A stretch of DNA of 64,000 nucleotides from Vibrio sp. 10N.286.49.B1 (GCF_002873335.1 NZ_MCUW01000078.1:152887-216886); one strand, 5' to 3'. Counted from the first letter of the stretch, positions 1 through 9,330 are shown. Translations and numbers: made by a program. Notes: generated by a model not told the origin, from the letters alone.

Positions 1-170
1 TCAGGGTTATTAATGATACATCAAGTAAAAGCACTTCTCAGTATTCTTCGTTATTGTTGTTATTCTCAGTGGTTCCCTTAGCTTCATCGTCACATTCAAT
101 AATTCAAGCTCTCAGCACATCGCAATTTTGCGATATTTTCCAATGAATTTAACTTTATAAGGGACACATT
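1..170 (+). other. 5' flank and leader of the cold-shock gene
   Basis: No convincing gene is visible in these 170 bases. The last part must hold the promoter and untranslated leader of the cold-shock gene. The ribosome-binding stretch AAGGGAC lies just before its ATG. Long leaders are usual for csp genes, but I could not fix a promoter or a cold-box by eye. Confidence 0.4.
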
Positions 171-383
171 ATGTCTACTAAAACAACTGGTCTAGTAAAA
201 TGGTTTAACGAAGAGAAAGGTTTCGGATTCCTTACTCAAGACAACGGCGGCGCTGACGTATTCGTACATTTCCGTGCTATCGCTTCAGAAGGTTTCAAAA
301 CTCTTGCTGAAGGCCAAAAAGTATCTTTCGAAGTAGAGCAAGGCCAAAAAGGTCTTCAAGCAGCTAACGTTGTAGCTATCTAA
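171..383 (+). CDS. CspA-family cold-shock protein
   Basis: A 70-residue single cold-shock domain that would bind single-stranded RNA or DNA and act as an RNA chaperone in the cytoplasm. The RNP1 motif (KGFGF, about residues 16-20) and RNP2 motif (VFVHF, about 30-34) are intact, and the length is standard for the CspA family. The start is supported by the purine-rich AAGGGAC just upstream. An imperfect hairpin with a T-run follows the stop, so it is probably monocistronic. Which csp paralogue it is, and whether it is cold-induced, cannot be told from the sequence. Confidence 0.95.
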   Translation: MSTKTTGLVKWFNEEKGFGFLTQDNGGADVFVHFRAIASEGFKTLAEGQKVSFEVEQGQKGLQAANVVAI

Positions 384-390
384 TTTCGAA

Positions 391-433
391 AGTCGGCGAA
401 AATAGCTTTATAGCTGTTTTCGCTACTTTTTAC
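391..433 (+). terminator. Probable terminator of the cold-shock gene
   Basis: Imperfect stem in which AGTCGGCGAAAATAGC pairs with GCTGTTTTCGCTACT around a short AT loop, followed by a run of T. It lies just past the csp stop codon. Confidence 0.6.
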
Positions 434-634
434 ATAAACAATACAATAATTTATACCGTAATCTAGAAAATATAAACAATTCCTACATCTGCTTTTCACA
501 CACATGTCGTTACGTTTCTACTCTCTTCGTTATCTCAATATAAATACAATCAATTTTTAAATCTCATAGCTTAAGTATGCCTTTAAGTTAATGCTTTGTG
601 CATCTTAAATGCTATAAAAATAATAAGGATTTTT

Positions 635-715
635 ATGTCTCGTTCAATGGGTCGTAAACGCTTTTGGTTCCAAAATAACAAAACTAAACACACTACAAAA
701 AGAGGTAATGAATGA
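635..715 (+). CDS. 26-residue basic micro-protein, coupled to the next ORF
   Basis: A small open frame encoding 26 residues, beginning MSRSMGRKRF and rich in Lys and Arg. It has a good ribosome-binding site (AAGGA, about 5 bases before the ATG). Its stop codon overlaps the ATG of the following 69-codon frame (ATGA), the classic layout for translational coupling. I do not recognise a family. The basic composition would suit nucleic-acid or ribosome binding, but that is only inference. The alternative is that it is a leader peptide whose translation controls the next gene. Confidence 0.55.
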   Translation: MSRSMGRKRFWFQNNKTKHTTKRGNE

Positions 716-921
716 TCGTCAATTTTACATTACTAGAAAACCAGTGCTCTTGGAGTGCGACAATACATCAACTTAATGGCGATATCCTTTTACGTCATTT
801 ATTGTTGAAAGGACAAGTTAATACAATGGCGATAGATTTTTCTTACTGCGAAGATACACAGCAAGGAACTATCATCAATAATTACAATGAGTTGATTGGC
901 AGTTTTTCAATATCCTCTTAA
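712..921 (+). CDS. Hypothetical 69-residue protein
   Basis: A 69-residue frame starting inside the stop codon of the upstream micro-gene. It has no separate Shine-Dalgarno of its own beyond AGAGGT, about 10 bases upstream. The sequence is mixed hydrophobic and polar with two Cys residues and no obvious signal peptide or membrane helix. No family was recognised. The overlap with the 26-codon gene suggests the two are expressed together as a bicistron downstream of the cold-shock gene. Confidence 0.5.
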   Translation: MIVNFTLLENQCSWSATIHQLNGDILLRHLLLKGQVNTMAIDFSYCEDTQQGTIINNYNELIGSFSISS

Positions 922-1169
922 TACTGCTTATTTTTATTTAGTCATACCCTCAATTCTGAATAGTATTTTTATCGTTGCAAAAATACCTTTGTTATATGGT
1001 TATTACCCCATTATTTTGACCATATAAATTCAGGATTTGATACTCTTCCTCTGTAACATAATACATCGCTTTATTACCTCACCTTTGTTTTCTGACAAAT
1101 CCATACAAGCTTGGACATCACTTTATTGATGATTTTTATATCATTTATCACTATATTTTAACTGTGAAT

Positions 1170-1201
1170 GCGTCAGGTCGATCTTTACAGAAACCTGACG
1201 C
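1170..1201. repeat. Perfect 9-bp inverted repeat before the glycosyltransferase-like gene
   Basis: GCGTCAGGT (1170-1178) and ACCTGACGC (1193-1201) are perfect complements around a 14-base loop. There is no T-run after it, so it is not a standard terminator. If translation starts at 1294, the hairpin sits in the 5' leader. If it starts at 1168, it lies in the first codons. It could be an RNA structure or an operator. The rest of 922-1293 shows nothing else I can name. Confidence 0.5.
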
Positions 1202-1293
1202 GAGCTCGTTTAGTATCGTTAAAAACTTGCGTAGAGTTCACAGCCAAAAAGTTTACAGACGATATTGATGATGTCGAGGAGTGGTGTTTACTA

Positions 1294-2799
1294 ATGCTAG
1301 CAACCCTTTTAAGTTTTGACCAAACCAATACCAATGCCTCTGACGTAGAGCGCTCCCATAGATTCGCGCTTGTTTGGTGTGTGGCGTATGCCATTTTGTG
1401 GTCTTTTGTTTCCTATCAGTTGGATCCAACGGTTCCTTATGACGCCATTGAAGCATTAAATTGGGCAAGCAATGGAGAGTGGGGAAGCCCGAATAACCCG
1501 TGGTTTGTCGGTTTTTTTGCCCGATTTCTTCTGCTGTCTAATTCAACGGAGTTTGCTTCTGCATTTTGGTATGTCGGCCATTTTACTGTCATTGCATTGG
1601 GCATGTTAGGGTGTTACCGACTTGCCTATAAGCTCTCCAACTCAGTGGCACTGGCTTGGCTCGGATTATTGACGCTTAATTTATCCGGTGTCATTAACTT
1701 TGAAGCAATTCCTTATAATGACAACTATTTGTTGTTTGGGTCATGGTCATGGTTGTTACTGTTCTTTACTAAAGCCGTTTATGAAAACCCTAAATGGTGG
1801 GTGCCTTTTGGTATCTTAGCGGGCTGTGCCTCTATGGCTAAATACACCACCTTTGCCCCGGTCGCGATGGTGTTTGTTGTCAGTGTATTGGTACCAAGTG
1901 TTCGCCGTGCGTGGAAGCAGCCTGGATTTTATGCCGGAATATTTGCGTTTATTGCCTTAGTACTCCCCAATTTCTTTTGGTTGTTTGCTAATAACTTCTC
2001 TTCGATTAAGTGGGTGAGCGGTCAGGTATCGGCTCAATTGAGTCCGGGAAGTTGGCTAGCTTTGTTATCTGTGTTCTATCCATTTGTTTTACTGTCAGGG
2101 CTGCTAGGACGGCATGCATTTCGGTTGAACAAGGCGGTACCGGAAAAGGTATGGCTCAACACTTTTGTCTTGCTCGCGCCGCTTGTCATCATCATGGGTT
2201 GGTTTACTTTTCATAAAGGGGATCGTTTGGTTGAATGGCTACACCCTTTCTTTATGCCAGCTCCAGCTGTGCTCGTCGCATTTTTGGCACCCCAAATACA
2301 TGGCCAGTTGGGACGAGCATTTAAAGTGCTGTCGGTAATGGGCTTAGTCATTATTATGGGGTATGTCTCAGTCATGGTATTCAATGTGCGAAATGCCGGT
2401 GAGAATTTTTCTGGTATCAGGACATTGAGTGATGAAGCGAAGCAGTACTGGTATGACAATACCGATGAGCCGCTAAGTTATATTGGTGGGACGGAGTTAT
2501 CCCAGTGGTTTACTTATTATATTGCCCCACATCCTAAAATGACGAATCAATGGGACAATAATACCTTGCCTAATGTCTATAACCGCCACATCACCGCGGA
2601 AAAGATTGCAAAACATGGTGTGCTCTTGATGGGGAATGTTGGATCAGGGTGTCAAGAAGGCGCCTTCAATCGTTTTACAAAAGAATGGCCTCAGTTTGCC
2701 TTGGACTCTCGAAAAGAGGTCATTTATCAAGACTCACCTCAGGACCCCGAAGAGCCAGTATGCTTAGGTATTGTATTGCCAGATAATGTAAAGGGTTGA
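1294..2799 (+). CDS. Polytopic glycosyltransferase-like membrane protein (GT39/ArnT type)
   Basis: About 501 residues from the ATG at 1294. An in-frame ATG at 1168 would add 42 residues but lacks a ribosome-binding site, whereas GAGGAG precedes 1294. The protein has roughly ten hydrophobic helices, with a first periplasmic loop carrying acidic residues (LDPTVPYDA) and a soluble C-terminal part. This matches the architecture of lipid-linked-sugar glycosyltransferases of the PMT/ArnT/RgtA group, which work at the periplasmic face of the inner membrane. The acceptor is unknown. It stands alone, with no lipid A or O-antigen genes beside it. Confidence 0.6.
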   Translation: MLATLLSFDQTNTNASDVERSHRFALVWCVAYAILWSFVSYQLDPTVPYDAIEALNWASNGEWGSPNNPWFVGFFARFLLLSNSTEFASAFWYVGHFTVIALGMLGCYRLAYKLSNSVALAWLGLLTLNLSGVINFEAIPYNDNYLLFGSWSWLLLFFTKAVYENPKWWVPFGILAGCASMAKYTTFAPVAMVFVVSVLVPSVRRAWKQPGFYAGIFAFIALVLPNFFWLFANNFSSIKWVSGQVSAQLSPGSWLALLSVFYPFVLLSGLLGRHAFRLNKAVPEKVWLNTFVLLAPLVIIMGWFTFHKGDRLVEWLHPFFMPAPAVLVAFLAPQIHGQLGRAFKVLSVMGLVIIMGYVSVMVFNVRNAGENFSGIRTLSDEAKQYWYDNTDEPLSYIGGTELSQWFTYYIAPHPKMTNQWDNNTLPNVYNRHITAEKIAKHGVLLMGNVGSGCQEGAFNRFTKEWPQFALDSRKEVIYQDSPQDPEEPVCLGIVLPDNVKG

Positions 2800-2920
2800 G
2801 TGACCTATCCGTTCAACGATGTCGGGGATAAGTGAGAATGAGGCTAAACCGAAAAGAAGTTAAATAGTTCAGTTCCTCAAACCTTGATCATCTATTGAAT
2901 GCCTACCGAGTCGTCTAGTT

Positions 2921-3832
2921 TTAGGCGACTCGGATGCCTTCTAGGTGCTGTTGACATTGTTGTCTGGCGGTTGTGAAGAAGGCTTGCAAATAATGTTTGT
3001 CTTTTTCACTGTGTCTTACCGCGGCATACAAGCGCCTCCATAGCCCGTCGCCAAGTGGTTTGCTCGTCACAAGTCCCTGCCTTGAGAACTCATTGACAGC
3101 CCAATTCGGTAAAGCAGCGACTCCAAGACCGGCCGATACCATCTGAATAAGCATCAATGTATTGTCGGCTTGCTTCCACTTTTGTGGCTCAACCCCGGCA
3201 GGTATTAGAAAATGTTTGACGACGTCTAAACGCTGCTTTTGAACCGGATAGGTTAGCAAGGTCTGGTCGGCAATATCACTAGGGCTAATCTGGTCTTTTT
3301 CTGCAAGCGGGTGGGAGATTGAGGTGACCAAGCGCATTTCAAAATCGAATAAAGGTTCATAATGGACTTCTGAACGAGGCTGTATGTCCGAAGTAATCAC
3401 TAGGTCAAGCTCTCCCGCGACAAGCGCTGGCTGAGGTTCAAAGCCAAAACCCGAAGAAAAATCGAGCTCAACGTGAGGCCAAGATAGTTGGTATTCCTTC
3501 AGTGCAGGCATTAACCATTGAAAGCATGAGTGGCAATCAATCGCCATATGCAAACGACCATTCACATCCTCTCGTAACCCTGCGAGTTCACCTTCTGCCT
3601 GAGCAATTCTTGGGAGTATTTCATTGGCAAGTTTAAGTAAGATGTCGCCTTCAGATGTGAATCGAACTGGGCGAGTCTTACGGATGAATAACGGTGCACC
3701 AATTCTTGTCTCAAGCTCTTTTAGCTGATGAGAAAGTGCAGACTGTGTGAGATGAAGTGATGTCGCCGTCGCCGTTAATGACCCCGTATCTCGTAATGTT
3801 GTTAATGTTTTTAAGTGCTTAAGCTCTACCAT
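2921..3832 (-). CDS. metR: MetR, LysR-type activator of methionine synthesis
   Basis: LysR-family regulator of about 303 residues, with an N-terminal winged helix-turn-helix (LTQSALSHQLKELE near residues 28-41) and a substrate-binding-like C-terminal domain. In enterobacteria MetR uses homocysteine as co-effector and activates metE, and this gene is divergent from metE as expected. Residues such as IDCHSCFQWLMPAL and LTYPVQKQRLDV match the MetR subfamily rather than other LysR proteins. The start could be the ATG at 3838 or at 3832; the latter fits the family N-terminus (VELKHLKTL). Confidence 0.93.
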   Translation of the reverse strand: MVELKHLKTLTTLRDTGSLTATATSLHLTQSALSHQLKELETRIGAPLFIRKTRPVRFTSEGDILLKLANEILPRIAQAEGELAGLREDVNGRLHMAIDCHSCFQWLMPALKEYQLSWPHVELDFSSGFGFEPQPALVAGELDLVITSDIQPRSEVHYEPLFDFEMRLVTSISHPLAEKDQISPSDIADQTLLTYPVQKQRLDVVKHFLIPAGVEPQKWKQADNTLMLIQMVSAGLGVAALPNWAVNEFSRQGLVTSKPLGDGLWRRLYAAVRHSEKDKHYLQAFFTTARQQCQQHLEGIRVA

Positions 3833-3889
3833 GATCATCTCTAATATCTGTTCCCTGAGGATTAACTTAACGTGATTCTTGGAATATGT

Positions 3890-3905
3890 AAACGTCTAGA
3901 CGGCT
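3890..3905. promoter_or_regulatory. MetJ operator (tandem met boxes)
   Basis: Two adjacent 8-mers, AAACGTCT and AGACGGCT, match the MetJ consensus AGACGTCT at 7 of 8 positions each. MetJ binds as dimers to two or more tandem boxes. The location between metR and metE suggests S-adenosylmethionine-dependent repression of one or both genes. Confidence 0.75.
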
Positions 3906-3946
3906 AAAGTTTTCTATTCAAAAATAAATACTCATTCCTAGATAGT

Positions 3947-3959
3947 TGAAATTTATTCA
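3947..3959. promoter_or_regulatory. MetR binding site
   Basis: TGAA-N5-TTCA, an exact match to the MetR recognition pattern, lies about 90 bases before metE. A weaker second half-match (TGAATCATTTTAC) begins at 3969. Confidence 0.75.
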
Positions 3960-4046
3960 TAATCAAGGTGAATCATTTTACCTTGTCTCATGATAGTGAG
4001 TGCGAGATAGTTTGGCCATCTGGACTTCTCAATAAGGAACATCATC

Positions 4047-6323
4047 ATGACAACGACACATATCCTAGGTTACCCACGAGTTGGCGAGCAACGCGAATTA
4101 AAGTTTGCGCTTGAGCAATATTGGAAAGGTGAAACCGATGTCAAAGCACTGCAACAGGTCGCCACTGATATTCGAAAGAAAAACTGGGCACTACAAAAAG
4201 ACAACCAACTATCGTTTGCTACGGCAGGGGATTTTGCATGGTATGACCATGTGCTGGGGACCAGTTTGCTCCTTGGCCATGTGCCAAAGCGTCATCAAAA
4301 TGGTGTTCCCGATCTGGATACACTGTTTCGAGTGGGTAGGGGCCAATCACAAGTAAATTGTGGGTGTTCAGGTGAGGCGGCTTCAGACATGACAAAATGG
4401 TTCAATACCAACTATCACTATATCGTGCCAGAATTTACGTCGGAAGATAAATTTGAGTTGAGTTGGGCACAGTTGTTTGATGAGGTTAGTGAAGCCCAAA
4501 AACAAGGTCATACCGTTAAGCCTGTTTTACTTGGACCTTTGAGCTACTTATATTTGGGCAAAGAAGTGGAGGAAGGCTTTGATCGCCTAACACTATTACC
4601 GAGGTTACTGACGGCTTATCAAACGATCTTTGCAAAATTAGAAAAACTCAACGTGGAATGGGTGCAAATTGATGAACCGATTTTGGCCTTAGAGCTCGAT
4701 GCAAAATGGTTGGATAGCTTTAAGTTGGCTTATCAAGTCATACGAAGTGACGTTAAAGTGCTGCTAACAACGTATTTTGATTCGGTTGTCGATGTACTTC
4801 CCACTATTACCGATTTAGCCGTCGATGGTTTGCATATCGATTTAGCTGCGGCGCCAGAACAACTTGCAGAGGTTGTACAAGCCTTGCCAAACGGTTGGGT
4901 CCTCTCTGCTGGTGCAATTAACGGGCGTAATGTATGGCGGGCTAATCTTCATAGTCAGCTGAGTGCTTTGAAAGAAGCGAAGGCACAACTTGGTGAGCGA
5001 CTCTGGATAGCGACATCATGTTCATTGTTGCACAGCCCTGTTGATCTGGAACTCGAGACTAAGCTAGCGGAGGAAACAAAAAATTGGTTTGCCTTTGCGA
5101 AACAAAAAGTCGCTGAAGTGAATTGGTTGGCGCGTGCCTTGGAAGGTGATGTCGACGCCATTGAATATTGTGCCCAGTATAGCCAGCCTATCATCGATCG
5201 TGAATTGTCTACTTGGGTCAACAAGGCCAATGTTCAGCAACGTATTGCCAGTCTTACAAATAAAGATTCCGAGAGATCCGCTGCTTATGCAGAGCGTGCT
5301 CATCATCAAAAAGAAGTGCTTCAGCTGCCGTTGTTGCCGACGACGATCGGTTCGTTTCCGCAAACGGCTGACGTAAGAAAAACAAGGGCAGCGTTTAAAC
5401 GTGGTGATATTACGCAACAGCAGTACCGTGAGAGGATCCAGGGCTTTATTAAAGATACCGTTGAACGCCAAGAAAAAATTGGTCTTGATGTGCTGGTTCA
5501 TGGTGAAGCGGAACGTAATGACATGGTTGAGTATTTTGCAGAGAATCTTTCGGGGTTCCAAACGACGCAATTTGGTTGGGTGCAAAGCTATGGCTCACGC
5601 TGTGTTAAACCCGCTATTGTTGTTGCTGATATTGAGCGAGAACAAGCAATGACAGTCGATTGGACATGCTATGCGCAATCATTGACTGACAAACCGATGA
5701 AGGGCATGTTAACCGGGCCTGTGACGATTTTATGCTGGACGTTCCCTCGTGAAGATGTCTCCCGTGAAACGATCACCAACCAATTGGCATTTGCATTGCA
5801 AGATGAGGTGAGCGACCTTCAGAGTGCTGGTATTAATATTATCCAAATCGATGAACCTGCGATCCGTGAAGGTCTGCCGCTTAAGGCAAAAGACCACAGT
5901 ACGTATCTGGATTGGGCCGTGAACGCATTTAAAATCTCCGCGGCAAGTGCTAAACCAGAAACCCAGATTCATACACATATGTGTTATAGCGAGTTCAACG
6001 AAATAATTGATTCGGTCGCTGCGCTAGATGCTGATGTCATTACTATCGAAACATCACGCTCAAATATGGAGTTACTTAACGCGTTTGAAGCATTCAATTA
6101 TCCCAATGAAATTGGACCTGGGGTGTATGATATTCACTCGCCAAACGTACCAGAAGTCGAATGGATTGAGCAACTGATCGAGAAAGCGGCGACCCGTATT
6201 CCAGTTGAGCGTTTATGGGTTAACCCGGATTGCGGATTAAAAACTCGAAATTGGGCTGAGACCGAAACGGCGTTAACGCATCTTGTGGAAGCGGCGAAGC
6301 GTTTAAGAACAACGCTAGCTTAA
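4047..6323 (+). CDS. metE: MetE, cobalamin-independent methionine synthase
   Basis: 758 residues, the full length of the family. It transfers a methyl group from 5-methyltetrahydropteroyl-triglutamate to homocysteine in the last step of methionine synthesis. The C-terminal catalytic domain keeps the zinc ligands: His644 and Cys646 in HTHMCYSEF, and Cys729 in NPDCGLKTR. The N-terminal folate-binding half is complete (start [17 protein letters not shown]). AAGGAAC precedes the ATG. Operators for MetJ and MetR lie upstream and a strong terminator follows. Confidence 0.98.
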   Translation: MTTTHILGYPRVGEQRELKFALEQYWKGETDVKALQQVATDIRKKNWALQKDNQLSFATAGDFAWYDHVLGTSLLLGHVPKRHQNGVPDLDTLFRVGRGQSQVNCGCSGEAASDMTKWFNTNYHYIVPEFTSEDKFELSWAQLFDEVSEAQKQGHTVKPVLLGPLSYLYLGKEVEEGFDRLTLLPRLLTAYQTIFAKLEKLNVEWVQIDEPILALELDAKWLDSFKLAYQVIRSDVKVLLTTYFDSVVDVLPTITDLAVDGLHIDLAAAPEQLAEVVQALPNGWVLSAGAINGRNVWRANLHSQLSALKEAKAQLGERLWIATSCSLLHSPVDLELETKLAEETKNWFAFAKQKVAEVNWLARALEGDVDAIEYCAQYSQPIIDRELSTWVNKANVQQRIASLTNKDSERSAAYAERAHHQKEVLQLPLLPTTIGSFPQTADVRKTRAAFKRGDITQQQYRERIQGFIKDTVERQEKIGLDVLVHGEAERNDMVEYFAENLSGFQTTQFGWVQSYGSRCVKPAIVVADIEREQAMTVDWTCYAQSLTDKPMKGMLTGPVTILCWTFPREDVSRETITNQLAFALQDEVSDLQSAGINIIQIDEPAIREGLPLKAKDHSTYLDWAVNAFKISAASAKPETQIHTHMCYSEFNEIIDSVAALDADVITIETSRSNMELLNAFEAFNYPNEIGPGVYDIHSPNVPEVEWIEQLIEKAATRIPVERLWVNPDCGLKTRNWAETETALTHLVEAAKRLRTTLA

Positions 6324-6344
6324 GGTCGTTGATAGACGAAAAAT

Positions 6345-6377
6345 AAAGAAAGGCTTGCAGAAGCAAGCCTTTCTTTT
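6345..6377. terminator. Bidirectional terminator between metE and aspS
   Basis: A 14-bp near-perfect stem (AAAGAAAGGCTTGC / GCAAGCCTTTCTTT) with a 4-base loop, flanked by A-rich and T-rich runs. It can end the convergent metE and aspS transcripts. Confidence 0.9.
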
Positions 6378-6389
6378 ATGAGCGTATGC

Positions 6390-6809
6390 TTAAGGTGTGC
6401 TAGGTTTATCACAATATTGCTTGGTGACAATTTGGTCGACCATCATTTGTCCACGCGTATTACGCATCATAATTCGATACGCCAGGCCTAGATCAAGGTT
6501 GGCTTTCACTTCCCGGTCGGTGCAGTAAAAATTCATACTATTACGTAGAACTTGGTCAATGGGCTTAGCGCCTTGCGCATCGGTGTTATAGAGCATCATG
6601 ATCTCAACTACACCTTTGTTAGCGGAGGCTTTCATTATAGAGAGTGGGCCCTGTTCGATAGGCAAGCCGGAGGACAGGACACTGGCACGGCTTTGTGCCA
6701 GCATTTCAAGTTGACGTTGTTCGTCATCACCTTTACTCGAACAACCCGTTAATGCCGCAACCGCTGCAAGCGATATCCAAAGAAAGCGTTTTTTTAATTG
6801 AGTCTTCAT
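6390..6809 (-). CDS. aspS: AspS-type type II secretion pilotin lipoprotein
   Basis: 139 residues with a lipoprotein signal (positive start, hydrophobic core, LTGC lipobox with Cys23). The mature part has two cysteines (FYC and KQYC) that could form a disulfide. In Vibrio cholerae the gene next to metE in this arrangement encodes AspS, the pilotin that carries the secretin GspD to the outer membrane. The size, lipobox, cysteine pair and location all agree. No other type II secretion gene is in the window, as expected for this unlinked pilotin. The gene starts just downstream of yciI with 5 bases between them, so the two are probably cotranscribed. Confidence 0.85.
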   Translation of the reverse strand: MKTQLKKRFLWISLAAVAALTGCSSKGDDEQRQLEMLAQSRASVLSSGLPIEQGPLSIMKASANKGVVEIMMLYNTDAQGAKPIDQVLRNSMNFYCTDREVKANLDLGLAYRIMMRNTRGQMMVDQIVTKQYCDKPSTP

Positions 6810-6814
6810 AATGG

Positions 6815-7111
6815 CTAAAATACTTTTTTGAAAGGCTTTACGATGACGCTGTGATAGACACCAGCATCAATGTAAGGGTCGCTATCGGCCCATGCTTGCG
6901 CGTCAGCAAGTGAGTTGAATTCCGCAATAACCGTCGAACCGGTGAAGCCTGCGTCACCAGGGTCCTCGCTATCAATTTCTGGCATAGGCCCAGCGGTCAA
7001 CAAGCGTCCTTCATTTTGAAGCTCTTGAAGTCGGGCTAGATGTTGTGAGCGAACACTCATACGTTTCTCTAACGAGTTTTCAACGTCTTGAGAAAAAATG
7101 ACATACCACAT
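6815..7111 (-). CDS. yciI: YciI family protein
   Basis: 98 residues from the ATG at 7111, which has AAGGA 7 bases upstream. A TTG in frame at 7126 would add five residues and is less likely. The ferredoxin-like YciI fold is indicated by the start MWYVIFSQD, an Arg/His-rich middle and an ending [14 protein letters not shown]. The true function in gamma-proteobacteria is not established; related proteins have dehydrochlorinase or muconolactone-isomerase-like folds. It lies between yciA and the pilotin gene in a conserved Vibrio cluster. Confidence 0.9.
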   Translation of the reverse strand: MWYVIFSQDVENSLEKRMSVRSQHLARLQELQNEGRLLTAGPMPEIDSEDPGDAGFTGSTVIAEFNSLADAQAWADSDPYIDAGVYHSVIVKPFKKVF

Positions 7112-7215
7112 ATTTGGATCCTTCAAATCGTTAAGCAGTGTTATAACAATCGATAGTTATAAAATTCTCTACCTACGATGTCATTTTTTTATGTAAATGT
7201 CATGTCCACTGTCAC

Positions 7216-7617
7216 TTAATTTGGATTAATTGGCCGTGGTCGGCCATTTCCGTCAATGGCAACGTAATGGAAGGTGCCTTCACAAACTTGATAGCGCTCA
7301 CCAACACCGTCTAGTGTCACCGGTTTAACCCAAACCTCTAGATTGATCGACATTGATGTATTGCCAATCTTGGTGCACTCACCATAGCAACACACCACAT
7401 CCCCAACTTTAACAGGGTGCTTGAATGTGATACCGGAAACCGACACGGTAGCAATTCGACCGTGTGAAATCTCTTTCGCTAGAATGCCACCAGCGAGATC
7501 GAGCTGTGACATAATCCAGCCCCCAAAAATATCGCCGTTAGCATTGGTGTTTTCAGGCATCGCCAGTGTGCGGATGATTAGCTGACCTTTTGGGGTCGTT
7601 GTGATTGTATTTGTCAT
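7216..7617 (-). CDS. yciA: YciA acyl-CoA thioesterase
   Basis: 133 residues with a hot-dog fold. It hydrolyses short- to long-chain acyl-CoA in the cytoplasm. The family signature is present: NANGDIFGGWIMSQLDLAGG near residues 20-39, whose Asn and Asp belong to the active site, and VSGITFKHPVKVGDVV further on. Length equals the E. coli enzyme within one or two residues. It sits upstream of yciI and downstream of yciB in the same direction. Confidence 0.95.
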   Translation of the reverse strand: MTNTITTTPKGQLIIRTLAMPENTNANGDIFGGWIMSQLDLAGGILAKEISHGRIATVSVSGITFKHPVKVGDVVCCYGECTKIGNTSMSINLEVWVKPVTLDGVGERYQVCEGTFHYVAIDGNGRPRPINPN

Positions 7618-7705
7618 GATTATAAGTGTCCAAAAAGCAAAACAGCGACCCTAAGGTCGCTGCAATTCAGATAGTGAGCGGAGTATACAAAATCCACTCA
7701 ATGAA

Positions 7706-8278
7706 TCAAGACGTATGGTCTTCATTCTCTTTTTTAACGGCTTTGCTTTCGGCGTCTTTCGGCATGTATTTATAGATATAAACGCCAGTAAGAACAGTAA
7801 AGCCAAGTGTGGCTGCCAGTAAGCCAAATACTTTGAAGTTAACCCACACGTCTAGAGGGAACTCGTAAGCTACGTAAATATTGAGGCCCGCACAGAACGA
7901 GAAGAAAGCAACCCATGCCCAGTTTACTTTTGCCCATACGTGGTCAGGTAACGTAATTTCCTTACCCAGCATGCCTTTAATGGCGCTGCGACCAATCATG
8001 TGTGTCACAGCAAGGCCGATGGCGAAAATAGTGTAGACGATAGTGACTTTCCATTTAATGAAATTATCGTCGTGCAAGAAAATGGTCATTCCGCCAAATA
8101 CCGCCACCATTAGAAAGGTGATGATCTGCATTTTCTCTACTTTTTTGTAGAGGAAGTAGGTCAAAATAATTTGAACAGCCGTTGCCGCGATGAGTGCACC
8201 TGTTGCGACATAAATATCCTGCATTTTGTACAGAACAAAAAAGATAATCAGAGGAATAAAATCAATAACTTGCTTCAT
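7706..8278 (-). CDS. yciB: YciB inner-membrane protein (septation protein A family)
   Basis: 190 residues with five hydrophobic helices, beginning [18 protein letters not shown], which is typical of the family, and with the conserved [18 protein letters not shown] segment. YciB (IspZ/IspA) interacts with cell-envelope and division proteins; it is an inner-membrane protein of incompletely known role. The C-terminus is charged and somewhat extended ([17 protein letters not shown]). It is probably the first gene of the yciB–yciA–yciI–aspS group. Confidence 0.92.
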   Translation of the reverse strand: MKQVIDFIPLIIFFVLYKMQDIYVATGALIAATAVQIILTYFLYKKVEKMQIITFLMVAVFGGMTIFLHDDNFIKWKVTIVYTIFAIGLAVTHMIGRSAIKGMLGKEITLPDHVWAKVNWAWVAFFSFCAGLNIYVAYEFPLDVWVNFKVFGLLAATLGFTVLTGVYIYKYMPKDAESKAVKKENEDHTS

Positions 8279-8450
8279 GTTTCATGCAAACCTTACTTTA
8301 AGAATTGCCGACAGTGTAACGAAAATGAGCTCAATACAAAACCATTAGAGACAATTAGAAACAATAACAAGGACAGAGGGGGTATCACCTAGGTTTTTAA
8401 CCATTCCTGAAATGCATGAACAAGAATGATTAAAATGAGTAGAGTCCAAT

Positions 8451-8485
8451 CCCCAACAAAACGCTCTTTAGAGGTTTGCTTGGGG
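8451..8485. repeat. Hairpin downstream of the orphan HG/Cys gene
   Basis: CCCCAA (8451-8456) pairs with TTGGGG (8480-8485), with further pairing inside (CTC/GAG). On the minus strand it follows the stop of the 8510-9178 gene at a distance of about 25 bases, so it may end that transcript, though a clear T-run is missing. Confidence 0.4.
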
Positions 8486-8509
8486 ACGAGGAGGTTGAGC
8501 AACAATGCT

Positions 8510-9178
8510 TTAATCTGAGATCGGTTTTTTGAGTCCAGAGATAGAGGCATACTGTGGAGGGTTCAAATCTTGTGGCTTTATTTGGACTCTAGCATCACTA
8601 GCACGGCATACACCATCAACGTCACCACCATTTGCTCGTACATATTTATGAAGCCCTGCTAACCCTTCTTTGTAATAGGAATCAAGCTTTCCACGGTATC
8701 CATAGTAAGTGCATTTATTATAACCCCAGCCATACATGTAATCGGCGAGGGCTTGGGCAAAGCTTCGGCTACCATTAAACCAAGACGCGCTATTACAGTT
8801 ATAACATTTAATTTTTCCGGCAAATGTTTTAGGGAGACCATTCTCTTTCAACCGATCCACAACAAACCGATGACCAACTTTGGTACCCCACATTTTTGCC
8901 ATGGCAATATTTTCCGTACCTGGAAAGCCGTGCCCTCGAATATAGATCTGGTCATCGTTACCGATGTTGACTAATTCATCGATTTTGGCACCAGGTTGGT
9001 ACCAGACTTGGATGGCCTCTTTTCCTTTTGTGGACCATAGGTGCTGTATCCAACGATAGTTTTTCCGTTGGACTGTGCTTGTCGACAGGTTGCCAATGTC
9101 GTCCAGCATGTCACCGTACTCTAGCCAAGCTCTGCTATCGCTGGTTGGTGTTGGCATAAAAAAAATAATTTTTCCCAT
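8510..9178 (-). CDS. Orphan protein with a caspase-like His-Gly / Cys arrangement
   Basis: 222 residues with no signal peptide or membrane helix. A predicted strand followed by RGHG (His83) and, about 40 residues later, a second strand followed by CYNCNSA (Cys125, Cys128) resemble the His-Gly and Cys of clan CD peptidases (caspase, clostripain and MARTX-CPD type). The spacing and the hydrophobic strand before each residue fit; the rest of the protein I do not recognise. The C-terminal part is rich in Tyr, Gly and Lys. The gene stands alone between yciB and the symporter, with a weak GAGGTTAACC leader before its ATG. It could be a toxin, effector or orphan hydrolase. The peptidase idea is inference from motifs only. 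Confidence 0.6.
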   Translation of the reverse strand: MGKIIFFMPTPTSDSRAWLEYGDMLDDIGNLSTSTVQRKNYRWIQHLWSTKGKEAIQVWYQPGAKIDELVNIGNDDQIYIRGHGFPGTENIAMAKMWGTKVGHRFVVDRLKENGLPKTFAGKIKCYNCNSASWFNGSRSFAQALADYMYGWGYNKCTYYGYRGKLDSYYKEGLAGLHKYVRANGGDVDGVCRASDARVQIKPQDLNPPQYASISGLKKPISD

Positions 9179-9250
9179 TGGTTAACCTCAAATTCCTTTT
9201 CGTTCATGTTAACCATAGTTGAATAGTCCAAATTACTCTAATAAACAGCG

Positions 9251-9284
9251 AAAAAAAAGGAGCAATAGATAACTATAACTCCTT
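9251..9284 (-). terminator. Terminator after the symporter gene
   Basis: On the minus strand AAGGAG and CTCCTT pair, with an inner ATAG/CTAT helix, and the stem is followed by eight U. It lies about 50 bases after the symporter stop and before the 8510-9178 gene, so that gene needs its own promoter. Confidence 0.8.
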
Positions 9285-9330
9285 AATTATATTGTGGTTT
9301 ATTTCAGTTTTATGACTTAAAACGAGACGA

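Noticed and set aside
2906..2933. Hairpin CCGAGTCG/CGACTCGG as a metR terminator
   Set aside because: It overlaps the last codons of metR and has no T-run in either direction, so I could not support the role.
5064..5585. A 173-codon antisense frame inside metE
   Set aside because: It is antisense to a fully conserved metE coding region and has no supporting signal.
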